Positions 45,490 through 53,188 of a stretch of 64,000 nucleotides of DNA are shown here, piece after piece. The DNA is taken from positions 62,001-126,000 of the forward strand of contig JAZKBK010000003.1 in the NCBI GenBank assembly GCA_040388625.1. The letters run 5' to 3'. Position 1 is the stretch's first letter. The number at the start of each line of letters is the position of its first letter. Origin of the DNA: Gemmatimonadota bacterium (lineage in GTDB: Bacteria > Gemmatimonadota > Gemmatimonadetes > Gemmatimonadales > Gemmatimonadaceae). The translations under genes were made by a program, and so were the position numbers. The notes beneath the pieces are model-generated. The model saw nothing but the letters and a program-made list of their open reading frames with translations, was not told where the DNA came from and ran no database searches.

Positions 45490-46659
45490 ATGCCTATCAC
45501 TGTGATGAGCCGTTCGTTCGGCGCCCTCGAGAAAGCGCAGCGTATCGGGCTGGAGATAGCCGCGCCCGCCGCCGACTCGGTAGATAGAGAAGCACGTTTT
45601 CCGTCGGAGTCGTTCGACGCCCTTCGTGCAGAGCGCATGCTCGGGATCTTCATTCCAACGGAATTCGGCGGCGGCGGATGCTCGATCGCGGACGTCTCCG
45701 CGATATGCACTGCACTGGGCCAACACTGCTCGGCGACAGCGATGATATTCGCGATGCATCAGATACAGGTTGCGTGCATCGTGCGTCATGCGCGGGAATC
45801 CGAATTCTTCGCCAGCTACCTCGCGGAGCTCGCTGACACGCAATCGCTGATCGCCTCGGCGACTTCCGAGATCGGTGTCGGCGGCGATACTCGCTCGTCC
45901 GTCTGCGCCATCGAACGCGACAGCGGTTCGTTCTCGATCAAGAAGCAGGCGCCCGTCATCTCCTACGGCGAGTACGCGGATGCGATTCTCGCGACCGCAC
46001 GCCGCACGCCCGATTCACCGCCAAGCGATCAGGTCCTCGTGCTGCTCAAGCGCGACGAATTCACTCTCGCACGCACGAGCGGCTGGGATACGCTGGGCTT
46101 CCGCGGCACATGCAGCCCGGGCTTCATGCTCACGGCCCGCGCTACCGAGGACCACATCCTCGCTGATTCGTTCGCCGACATCTCCAGTCAGACCATGCTG
46201 CCGGTGTCGCACATCGTGTGGACATCGCTCTGGCTGGGAATCGCGACTGCTGCCGTTGGACGGGCCCGGGCCTACATCAGGGCCGAGGCGCGCAAGAGTC
46301 CCGGCAAGACGCCAGCGGCCAGCGTCCGGCTCGCCGAAGTCGTCAGCAAGCTTCAGGGAATGCGCGCACTGGTGAACGATTCCGTTCGCGACTATGAGGC
46401 TACTGGTGGAGAAGCCGACGCTGCATCCGGAATGAACTTCGCCATCCGCATGAACAACCTCAAGCTCAGTTGCTCCACTGCTGTCGTGGACATCGTGAGT
46501 CAGTCGATGCTGATCTGCGGAATGTCGGGTTACCGCATCGATTCCAAATTCTCACTCGGCAGACTTCTGCGCGACGCGTATGGTGCGGCGCTCATGATCA
46601 ACAACGACCGCATTTACGGAGCAAACGCCGCGATGCTTCTGGTATCGAAGGATGATTGA
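45490..46659 (+). CDS. Acyl-CoA-dehydrogenase-fold flavoprotein of the aminoacyl-CP cassette
   Basis: This 389-residue protein shows the ACAD layout. It has a helical N-domain with FIPTEFGGGGCSIADVSAIC, a beta middle with SATSEIGVGGDTRSS and FSIKKQAPVISYGEYAD (FAD and substrate wall), and a C-terminal four-helix domain. The usual catalytic Glu (YEGTxQI in MCAD-type) aligns with INNDRIY, which has no Glu. The alternative isovaleryl-type site aligns with SHIVWTSLWLG, also without Glu. A flavin-dependent hydroxylase or oxidase rather than a classical dehydrogenase is therefore possible. It probably acts on the aminoacyl-carrier. The stop overlaps the ligase start by eight bases. Confidence 0.85.
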   Translation: MPITVMSRSFGALEKAQRIGLEIAAPAADSVDREARFPSESFDALRAERMLGIFIPTEFGGGGCSIADVSAICTALGQHCSATAMIFAMHQIQVACIVRHARESEFFASYLAELADTQSLIASATSEIGVGGDTRSSVCAIERDSGSFSIKKQAPVISYGEYADAILATARRTPDSPPSDQVLVLLKRDEFTLARTSGWDTLGFRGTCSPGFMLTARATEDHILADSFADISSQTMLPVSHIVWTSLWLGIATAAVGRARAYIRAEARKSPGKTPAASVRLAEVVSKLQGMRALVNDSVRDYEATGGEADAASGMNFAIRMNNLKLSCSTAVVDIVSQSMLICGMSGYRIDSKFSLGRLLRDAYGAALMINNDRIYGANAAMLLVSKDD

Positions 46660-47590
46660 TAGCGTTGCCGACCGCGAGACCGCGATCGACGCAGCGCGAA
46701 GCGAATATCTCGACGCCTTGCTATCCAACGGTGTGATAACCGACACCGGCGTTCCGGGCGTCTACGGGAAGAGCCGTGACTTCGAGCGCGTACTGGGCGG
46801 CTTCGATCGGTTCGTGACTGAATCGGGAGTCGATCAGAATGCCGAGGTGCTGCGGTTTCCACCGGTGATCAACCGGGCGGACTTCGAGCGTAGTGGCTAT
46901 CTCAAGTCGTTCCCGCATCTCACGGGCAGCATCCACGGCTTTCGTGGTAACGAGCGCGACCATGCGCAGATGCTGCGGATGCTGGAGAGCGGAGAGGAGT
47001 GGACCGGGCACTTTCACAGCACCGACCTTATTCTCACGCCGGCAGCGTGCTACCCCGTTTATCCGCTGGCGTCGGGCAAGCTCCCCATGAATGGACGCCT
47101 CTTCGACGTGCAGTCGTACTGCTTCCGCTACGAGCCGTCGAGCGATCCCGCCCGCATGCAGGTGTTCAGGATGCACGAGTACGTCCGGATAGGAACTCCG
47201 GATAACGTCCGGCGATTTCGCGATTTGTGGCTCGAGCGCAGCAAGGCAATGTTGAAATCGGTTGGGCTGGATGCGAAGGCAGTCGTCGCCAACGATCCGT
47301 TCTTCGGACGGGGCGGCGCCATTCTCGCCGCAAGCCAGGTGGAACAGGCCCTCAAGTTCGAGATGGTCGTACCTATCTCGACGCCCGAATCGCTGACCGC
47401 GGTCGTCTCCTGCAACTACCATCAGGACCATTTCGGCAAGGCGTTCGACATTGTCACCGCCGACGGCGACGTTGCGCACACGGCATGCGTGGGCTTTGGT
47501 CTCGAGCGCATCACGCTGGCTCTCTTCATGGCCCACGGTTTCACTCCGTCGAGTTGGCCTACCGCGGTCCGGACGACGCTCGGTCTGTGA
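46652..47590 (+). CDS. Amino acid:[carrier protein] ligase (class II synthetase-like)
   Basis: This 312-residue protein resembles the class II catalytic core of atypical seryl-tRNA synthetases without a tRNA-binding domain. It matches the aa:CP ligases described from Bradyrhizobium and Agrobacterium, which load glycine or alanine on a carrier protein. Zinc ligands are in place: Cys133 in TPAACYPVYP, Glu176 in RMHEYVRIG (motif 2) and Cys279 in HTACVGFG. Motif 3 is GFGLERITLALF. It starts within the flavoprotein gene end, and its stop overlaps the DUF1839 start (GTGA). Amino acid specificity is not readable by eye. Confidence 0.9.
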   Translation: MIDSVADRETAIDAARSEYLDALLSNGVITDTGVPGVYGKSRDFERVLGGFDRFVTESGVDQNAEVLRFPPVINRADFERSGYLKSFPHLTGSIHGFRGNERDHAQMLRMLESGEEWTGHFHSTDLILTPAACYPVYPLASGKLPMNGRLFDVQSYCFRYEPSSDPARMQVFRMHEYVRIGTPDNVRRFRDLWLERSKAMLKSVGLDAKAVVANDPFFGRGGAILAASQVEQALKFEMVVPISTPESLTAVVSCNYHQDHFGKAFDIVTADGDVAHTACVGFGLERITLALFMAHGFTPSSWPTAVRTTLGL

Positions 47591-48552
47591 GTGCGACGGT
47601 GTTCGGGCTGAACGCCGCTACATATACGCCGCACGAGTTGCACCGTAGCGAGCGAGTATGGCTCGAGACGAATTGCTATGTCGATCTCTGGATCGAGCTG
47701 CTGCATACGATGCGGCTCGATCCAGTGGCATGCATGGCGTTCACACTCGCGATGGATTTCGAGGGCGACCAGTGGACGTTCTTCAAGCAACCCGCCGGCG
47801 ACCTTTACAATCTGTATGGCGTGGATGTCCAGGAGCTGACGATATGGCGCCCTGTGATCGACCATGTGGCTGAACAGGTGAAGAACGGGCGCGTGCCGCT
47901 GGTGGAAGTTGATTCGTTTTATCTTCCCGATACGACCGGCGTGGCGTATGGAGTCGAGCACACCAAGACCACGATCGGTGTTGAGACAATCGATGTCCGC
48001 GAGCGGCGCATGGGCTACTTCCACAACGCCGGCTATTTCGAGCTTTCGGGTGCCGATCTCGAGGGAATCTTTCGCGACGATACGGTGTCGCTCGCCCCGT
48101 ACACAGAGATCGCGAAGTTCGACCGCCTCGTGCACCGCAGCGATGGCGAGCTGGCCGCGATGGCCCGCGAGCTCACGCGATACTACCTTGGACGGATTCC
48201 CTGCACGAACCCGGTCACGAAATATCGCGCCCGCTTCGCGGATGACATGACGTGGCTTGGCGGCGAGGAAATGGCCGTCTTCTACAAGTACGCGTTCGCG
48301 ACCCTGAGACAGTTTGGCGCTTGCGCGGAGATGGCATCGACCTTCCTGACATGGCTTTCGAAGCACGGCGACGAGCTGACGGCGGCTGCTGATGAATTCG
48401 CGAGCATCGCGTCGGGGGCCAAGGCGATCCAGTTCAAGATCGCGCGCATGATGGCGACCAGGAAACCAGCTGACGTCACACTGTTGCTGGACCAGATGGA
48501 AGCAAGCTGGGATCGCGCGATATCGGATCTGGTGACCCGATATGCGGCCTGA
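47587..48552 (+). CDS. DUF1839 protein with papain/BtrH-like Cys-His layout
   Basis: This 321-residue soluble protein starts at GTG 47587. It has Cys30 in ETNCYVDLW and His125 in GVEHTKTTIGVETIDV, with VPLVEVDSFYLPD between them, and then RRMGYFHNAGYFEL. This order resembles BtrH-type N-terminal domains, papain-fold acyltransferases that move an aminoacyl chain from a carrier protein to an aminoglycoside. The DUF1839 name rests on my recognition of the family and its usual neighbours; the BtrH likeness is my inference. It may be the transferase that unloads the aminoacyl-carrier. The last 11 bases overlap the GH2 gene. Confidence 0.75.
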   Translation: MSATVFGLNAATYTPHELHRSERVWLETNCYVDLWIELLHTMRLDPVACMAFTLAMDFEGDQWTFFKQPAGDLYNLYGVDVQELTIWRPVIDHVAEQVKNGRVPLVEVDSFYLPDTTGVAYGVEHTKTTIGVETIDVRERRMGYFHNAGYFELSGADLEGIFRDDTVSLAPYTEIAKFDRLVHRSDGELAAMARELTRYYLGRIPCTNPVTKYRARFADDMTWLGGEEMAVFYKYAFATLRQFGACAEMASTFLTWLSKHGDELTAAADEFASIASGAKAIQFKIARMMATRKPADVTLLLDQMEASWDRAISDLVTRYAA

Positions 48553-51082
48553 ACGGAGCGCGCTCGAAGGCGGGCGGCAAGCATCGACGTCAGCTGCTCT
48601 GACAGGGATCGAGCTCACCGAGTGGCAGATGGCGCGCACCGATACAGGCTCCGTCACGCATCCCGATCAGTTGCCCGTGGCCGACGAATGCTGGACTGCG
48701 GCTTCCGCGCCCGGCACTGTCGCAGGGGCACTTCGCGCCGCCGGCAAGTGGGACTGGGCAGCCCCCCTTACAATCGACGACCACGACTGGTGGTATCGGT
48801 GTCAGTTTCGCTGCGACGCTGCGGGCGGTGCTTCGCTCGACTTCGGCGGCCTTGCTTCGCTAGCGGACGTCTGGCTCAACGGCACGCATATCCTGTCGAG
48901 CGACAACATGTTCGTCGCGCATCACATCGAAGCGGGGAACGCGTTCAAACACGACAACGAGCTGATCATCCGCTTCGCTTCGTTGACGTCTGCGCTCGCA
49001 GTGCGGCGAGCGCGCCCGAGGTGGCGCACTCGCCTCGTCGACAATCAGAATCTGCGCTGGATCCGCACCACGCTGCTCGGCAGAATTCCGGGCTGGTCGT
49101 CGGCACCGCAAACCGTAGGACCATGGAAGAGCGTCACCCTGCGGCCCGGATCCGCAACACGGATAGTGTCCAAGCGGGTGACATCGCGACTGGATAACGG
49201 CGACGGCGTCGTTTCGGTCGCAGTACGCGTACGCGCGGCACCGGGCACGAACATCACTGCGGCAAACGTGATAGTCGGTTCCATCGAGCGACCAGCCATC
49301 GTTCGATGGACCGACAACGATTTCGTCGCCCACGCGACGATCCGCATCACCGACGCTGCGATCTGGTGGCCGCACACGCATGGCGATCAACCACTGTACG
49401 ACGCGGCGATCCGCGTCATCGCGGACAATTCGGAGATCCATCTTCCACTGGGACGCGTCGCGTTCAGAACGGTCCGTCTCGACACCGACGACGGTGACTT
49501 CGGGCTGCACATCAACAACGAGCGCGTATTCTGGCGAGGAGCTTGCTGGAGCCCGCCCGACTCGTTGCGCCTGCATTGCAGCAGTGCGGAATATCGGCGA
49601 ACGCTGGAGCTTGCGCGTGACGCCGGCATGAACATGATCCGCGTCGGCGGGACCATGGTCTACGAGCACGACGCCTTCTACGAACTCTGTGATGAGCTCG
49701 GCATCGCCGTGTGGCAGGACTTCATGTTCGCCAACATGGACTATCCGGTCGACGATGCCGCGTTCGCTGCCAGCGTCGAACGCGAAGCCAGCCAGCTGCT
49801 CCAGCGCATTGGTGGTCACCCGTCGCTCGTACTCGTGTGCGGCAACAGCGAGGTGGAGCAGCAGGCGGCGATGATGGGCCGTCCATCGACGGATTGGCGC
49901 AGCAGATTGTTCTCGGAGAAGCTGCCCGATCTCGTCGCCGAGCACGCTGGCGTGGTGCCATACTGGCCGTCGTCGCCGAGTGGTGGCGCACTTCCCTTTC
50001 ACGTAAATGCAGGCGACGGACACTATTTCGGATGCGGGCCATATCTCCGGCCGTTCTCCGACATACGCGCCAGCGAGGTGCGGTTCGCATCGGAGACGCT
50101 GGCGCTTTCGAACGTTCCGGAGCCATCGTTCGTCGATCGGATGTCGTGCGGCGCGAATGGCGCCGGTCATCATCCGGAATGGAAGCGTGGAGTTCCGCGT
50201 GACAATGGGTCGGGCTGGGATTTCGAGGATGTCCGCGATCATTACGTGAGGGAAATCTTCAACGTCGATCCGGTCGCTGTGCGTTACTCCGATCCCGAAC
50301 GATATCTGGCGCTTGGCCGCGTTGCTGGCGGAGAACTGATAACGCGCACCGTCGCGGAGTGGCGGAGAGCGGAATCTCCATGCTCGGGTGCACTCGTATG
50401 GTTGTATCGGGATCTCCATCCCGGCGCCGGATGGGGAGTGCTCGATCATGACGGAGCGCCGAAGGCTGCGTACTACTATCTCGCTCGCGCCTATCGTCCC
50501 GTCACTGTCGTGATGTCGGACGAGGGATTGAATGGAATTGCGATCCACGCGATCAACGACGGTCCGGCACCGATCACGCCGGAGCTTCGGCTGTCGCTGT
50601 TCCGCGGCTCAGTCTCCGTTGGCGAGACATCCGTACATGTGAGGATACCGGAACGCTCGACGGTGAACATCAGTGCTGACGAGCTGCTCGGGTCATTCAC
50701 GGATGTGAGCTACGCGTACAGATTCGGCCGCCCGAATCACGACGCGGTGGTTGCAACGCTCACCGATCCGGAAACGGGAATGCTGCTGGCACAATCGTTT
50801 CACTTCCCACTCGGCGTTGGTGCACCGCGGCCGACAGCGACCCTGAATGTAACGGCCGACCGTATCGGAGACGGATGCTACTCACTCACGATACGCGCTG
50901 ACGAGCTGGCGCTCGCAGTGGCAATCGAAGCGATCGGTTGGCTACCGAGCGATAATTACTTCCATATCGCGCCTGGTAGCGAGCGAACCATCCTGCTGAC
51001 GACTTCTGGAGACGGAGCGAAACTTTCCGGTCATGTGACCGCGCTCAACGCATCGACACCGCTGGGATTTCACGCGCCCTGA
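48542..51082 (+). CDS. GH2 beta-mannosidase-like glycosidase, cytoplasmic
   Basis: This 846-residue protein lacks a signal peptide. Its layout is GH2: a sugar-binding jelly-roll (SLDFGGLASLADVWLNGTHIL), an Ig-like sandwich, and a TIM barrel. The barrel includes GMNMIRVGGTMVYEHDAFYELCDELGIAVWQDF, acid/base Glu437 in VCGNSEVE, and nucleophile Glu518 in RFASETLALSNVPE. Both catalytic Glu are present, so it should be active, most likely on a beta-mannoside or similar. It may trim or release a glycoside in the aminoacyl-carrier pathway. It overlaps the DUF1839 gene, so it belongs to the cassette. Confidence 0.85.
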   Translation: MRPERSALEGGRQASTSAALTGIELTEWQMARTDTGSVTHPDQLPVADECWTAASAPGTVAGALRAAGKWDWAAPLTIDDHDWWYRCQFRCDAAGGASLDFGGLASLADVWLNGTHILSSDNMFVAHHIEAGNAFKHDNELIIRFASLTSALAVRRARPRWRTRLVDNQNLRWIRTTLLGRIPGWSSAPQTVGPWKSVTLRPGSATRIVSKRVTSRLDNGDGVVSVAVRVRAAPGTNITAANVIVGSIERPAIVRWTDNDFVAHATIRITDAAIWWPHTHGDQPLYDAAIRVIADNSEIHLPLGRVAFRTVRLDTDDGDFGLHINNERVFWRGACWSPPDSLRLHCSSAEYRRTLELARDAGMNMIRVGGTMVYEHDAFYELCDELGIAVWQDFMFANMDYPVDDAAFAASVEREASQLLQRIGGHPSLVLVCGNSEVEQQAAMMGRPSTDWRSRLFSEKLPDLVAEHAGVVPYWPSSPSGGALPFHVNAGDGHYFGCGPYLRPFSDIRASEVRFASETLALSNVPEPSFVDRMSCGANGAGHHPEWKRGVPRDNGSGWDFEDVRDHYVREIFNVDPVAVRYSDPERYLALGRVAGGELITRTVAEWRRAESPCSGALVWLYRDLHPGAGWGVLDHDGAPKAAYYYLARAYRPVTVVMSDEGLNGIAIHAINDGPAPITPELRLSLFRGSVSVGETSVHVRIPERSTVNISADELLGSFTDVSYAYRFGRPNHDAVVATLTDPETGMLLAQSFHFPLGVGAPRPTATLNVTADRIGDGCYSLTIRADELALAVAIEAIGWLPSDNYFHIAPGSERTILLTTSGDGAKLSGHVTALNASTPLGFHAP

Positions 51083-51109
51083 TTCGATCGTCGGCTCTCT
51101 TTGCGCAGC

Positions 51110-51916
51110 CTACAGCACGCGGCGCGCAAATCTGAAAGTTTCACGCAGACCCAGTGCCACGCTATCCTCCGCGTCGAGCGCATTGATACCAAAGCCGCCA
51201 TTGGCGAGCGAACAGTGGGCGCAGTCGGCGCCGCCCAGCGACAGGGCGACGTGCGTCGGCCGTCCATCGCCCCGATCGGAGAAGAACAGCAGATCGGCGG
51301 GTTCGAGATCGATGATGTCGCCCGTGACTTCGCGACCGCGCTCGGCCTGCATCCACGCATCACGTGGAAGTTGAGTTCCGTGCAGCGCGAACATCGTCTG
51401 GATGAAGCCCGAGCAGTCCGCACCCCACGGCGTAACGCCGCCCCACTGGTACGATGCGCCCGCGAACAACTCGCGAGCACGCTGAATGATCAGATCTGCA
51501 TCGGGAGCGAAGTAGCGTGCGCGTGCGCGATTGTTCATCGCAATGCCCTGCGTGACGACCTCGTCGGCGCCGAGCAATGCGCCCAGCGGAAGCTCGATCT
51601 CCGTGGTCGCGGCAGTTCGCACCACGCAACCGATCGACATGCGACGTTCGGCACGCCATGCTGCCTGAAGCGGACCGTCGTCGAACGCAGGTTCACGCAT
51701 GACGTATCCGCTGTGACACCAGCCCACGTAGTCGTCGGCACCCCGAAGACGGAGCCAGTTGCCATCGGCGTCCAGCACGTCGGCCTGATGGCCGCGCAGC
51801 AATTGCGTCACCTGGCCCGACGACACGGCCGGTTCGGACATCAGCGGTGCGATTGGCACTCTCACCGTGACGCGGCCCGCCTGCATGCGGCCGGCGTTGC
51901 TGGAGAGTGGCGCCAT
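51110..51916 (-). CDS. NlpC/P60 cysteine peptidase with SH3-like N-terminus, no signal peptide
   Basis: This 268-residue protein starts at the ATG at 51916. Residues about 14-110 look like one or two SH3b-like segments (VRVPIAPLMSEP, GNWLRLRGADDYVGWCHSGYV). The NlpC/P60 domain follows, with Cys168 in WGADCSGF, His222 in RPTHVALSLG and a third polar residue near His234. Such enzymes usually cut peptidoglycan stem peptides, yet no signal peptide is visible even in the open upstream frame. It may be exported by another route or act inside the cell, for example in muropeptide recycling. It overlaps the zinc-ribbon gene by one base. Confidence 0.85.
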   Translation of the reverse strand: MAPLSSNAGRMQAGRVTVRVPIAPLMSEPAVSSGQVTQLLRGHQADVLDADGNWLRLRGADDYVGWCHSGYVMREPAFDDGPLQAAWRAERRMSIGCVVRTAATTEIELPLGALLGADEVVTQGIAMNNRARARYFAPDADLIIQRARELFAGASYQWGGVTPWGADCSGFIQTMFALHGTQLPRDAWMQAERGREVTGDIIDLEPADLLFFSDRGDGRPTHVALSLGGADCAHCSLANGGFGINALDAEDSVALGLRETFRFARRVL

Positions 51917-52164
51917 CAGTGCTCCGGCCAGTCCATTTCCTGGGGTGTCGGCGCCGCGAACGAGGATGTCGAATGACTCGCTGGGGCGGCGGACGGGGAG
52001 CTTGCAGCGATAGCGTTGCATCGCTCGCAGCGTACGACGCCCTTGAACACGCACATGATGCAGATGAACGTGCCGCAGTCCTTGCACGGATAGCCTTCGG
52101 ATGCGCGCTCTTCCTGACCGCAGCTGCGGCAGATCATCGCGTCGCGTTCGCGCAGCTCGCTCAT
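51916..52164 (-). CDS. Small four-CxxC zinc-ribbon protein
   Basis: This 82-residue protein starts at the ATG at 52164, overlapping the regulator stop (ATGA). Four CxxC pairs are visible: CRSCGQ, CKDCG, CIMC and CERC, separated as in RING- or B-box-like zinc ribbons. They are followed by a Ser/Ala/Pro-rich tail. The spacing suggests two bound zinc ions. I do not recognise a named family. A nucleic acid or protein-interaction role is probable. It is coupled to an AAA+ regulator upstream and an NlpC/P60 peptidase downstream. Confidence 0.7.
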   Translation of the reverse strand: MSELRERDAMICRSCGQEERASEGYPCKDCGTFICIMCVFKGVVRCERCNAIAASSPSAAPASHSTSSFAAPTPQEMDWPEH

Positions 52165-53135
52165 GTGGAACCCGGTGTGCGGTACACCAGCCCGTATTCC
52201 TTGATCTTCTTGATCAGCGTCGCGCGCGATATTCCAAGCTCGCGCGCAGCGTGGGTGCGGTTGAGCTTGTGCGCACGAAGCGTGCGATGAATGTGCGCAC
52301 GCTCGACGTCCATGAGTGTGCGCGGTGTGTGAACGATCCCAGGGGTCTGATCGGCCTGGAGTTCGGCCGCAAGATGCACGCGGCGCAGCACACTCTCGCC
52401 ACGCGCAACGATTATGGCGCGCTCGATCGCGTTGCGCAGCTCGCGTATGTTGCCGGGCCACGGATACGCGATGAGACATTCGATCACATCGTCGTCGAGC
52501 GTGCGCGGCGAATCCGCCAGCTCGGTCGATAGTGTCGTGAAGGTTGCGGTGATCAGCTCGGTGAGATCGTCGCGCGAGCGGGCGCGCAGCGGCGGCAGGT
52601 GAACTGGTGCAACACCGAGCCGATAGTACAGATCCTCGCGGAAACGTCCCGCATTGACCTCGCTCACGAGATCCTTGCTCGCAGCAGCGATGACACGCGC
52701 CGTTGTCATTTCGCCATTATCCGCCCGGGCGGCGCCCGCCTCCAGCGCGTGCAGCAGGCGCTCCTGCAGATCGGGACCGAGATCGGCGATCTCTTCGATG
52801 AGGACCGTGCCGCCGCTCACCACGTCGAGTAGGCCGGGGTTCCGCTCCGACGACTCCGGATCGCCGAGAAGCTCTGCGCCAAGCGTCGTCGGATCCGACG
52901 ACGCACAGTTGATCTGGACGAACGGCCGGGCCGCGCGCGCGCTCCTCGCATGAATGTACTGGGCCAGCCGTCCCTTCCCCGTTCCCGGCTCGCCGATCAG
53001 CAGCGCGGTTGCAGCATCGCTGCGTGCCAGTGCGTCCACCTGTCTCACCAGATCCTGCATGGTGCGCGACGTACCCATCAACGGCAGAACTGCATCGTTG
53101 TCGCGCTGCCAGGTGAGGGAAAGAAAGCGGGCCAC
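52161..53135 (-). CDS. Truncated sigma-54-type AAA+ regulator lacking the GAFTGA loop
   Basis: This 324-residue protein has no receiver domain. The AAA+ core shows Walker A LIGEPGTGKGRLAQYIH and RPFVQINCAS. The stretch that normally contains GAFTGA reads LLGDPESSERNPGLLDVVSGG, without that motif. Walker B is GTVLIEEIADLG, with Glu for the usual Asp. PWPGNIRELRNAIERAI and a C-terminal Fis-type HTH (NRTHAARELGISRATLIKKI) complete it. Without GAFTGA it should not remodel sigma-54 polymerase, so a TyrR-like role with sigma-70 or a non-activating repressor role is possible. The GTG at 53135 was chosen. Confidence 0.82.
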   Translation of the reverse strand: MARFLSLTWQRDNDAVLPLMGTSRTMQDLVRQVDALARSDAATALLIGEPGTGKGRLAQYIHARSARAARPFVQINCASSDPTTLGAELLGDPESSERNPGLLDVVSGGTVLIEEIADLGPDLQERLLHALEAGAARADNGEMTTARVIAAASKDLVSEVNAGRFREDLYYRLGVAPVHLPPLRARSRDDLTELITATFTTLSTELADSPRTLDDDVIECLIAYPWPGNIRELRNAIERAIIVARGESVLRRVHLAAELQADQTPGIVHTPRTLMDVERAHIHRTLRAHKLNRTHAARELGISRATLIKKIKEYGLVYRTPGST

Positions 53136-53188
53136 GAGAGTATCGGAGATGGTCAGGGTTCGCGAAGTGGCTGTGCCACCGGTGTGTT

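Noticed and set aside
48860..50548. 562-codon minus-strand open frame
   Set aside because: It is antisense to the GH2 gene and has low-complexity, Arg/His-rich composition.
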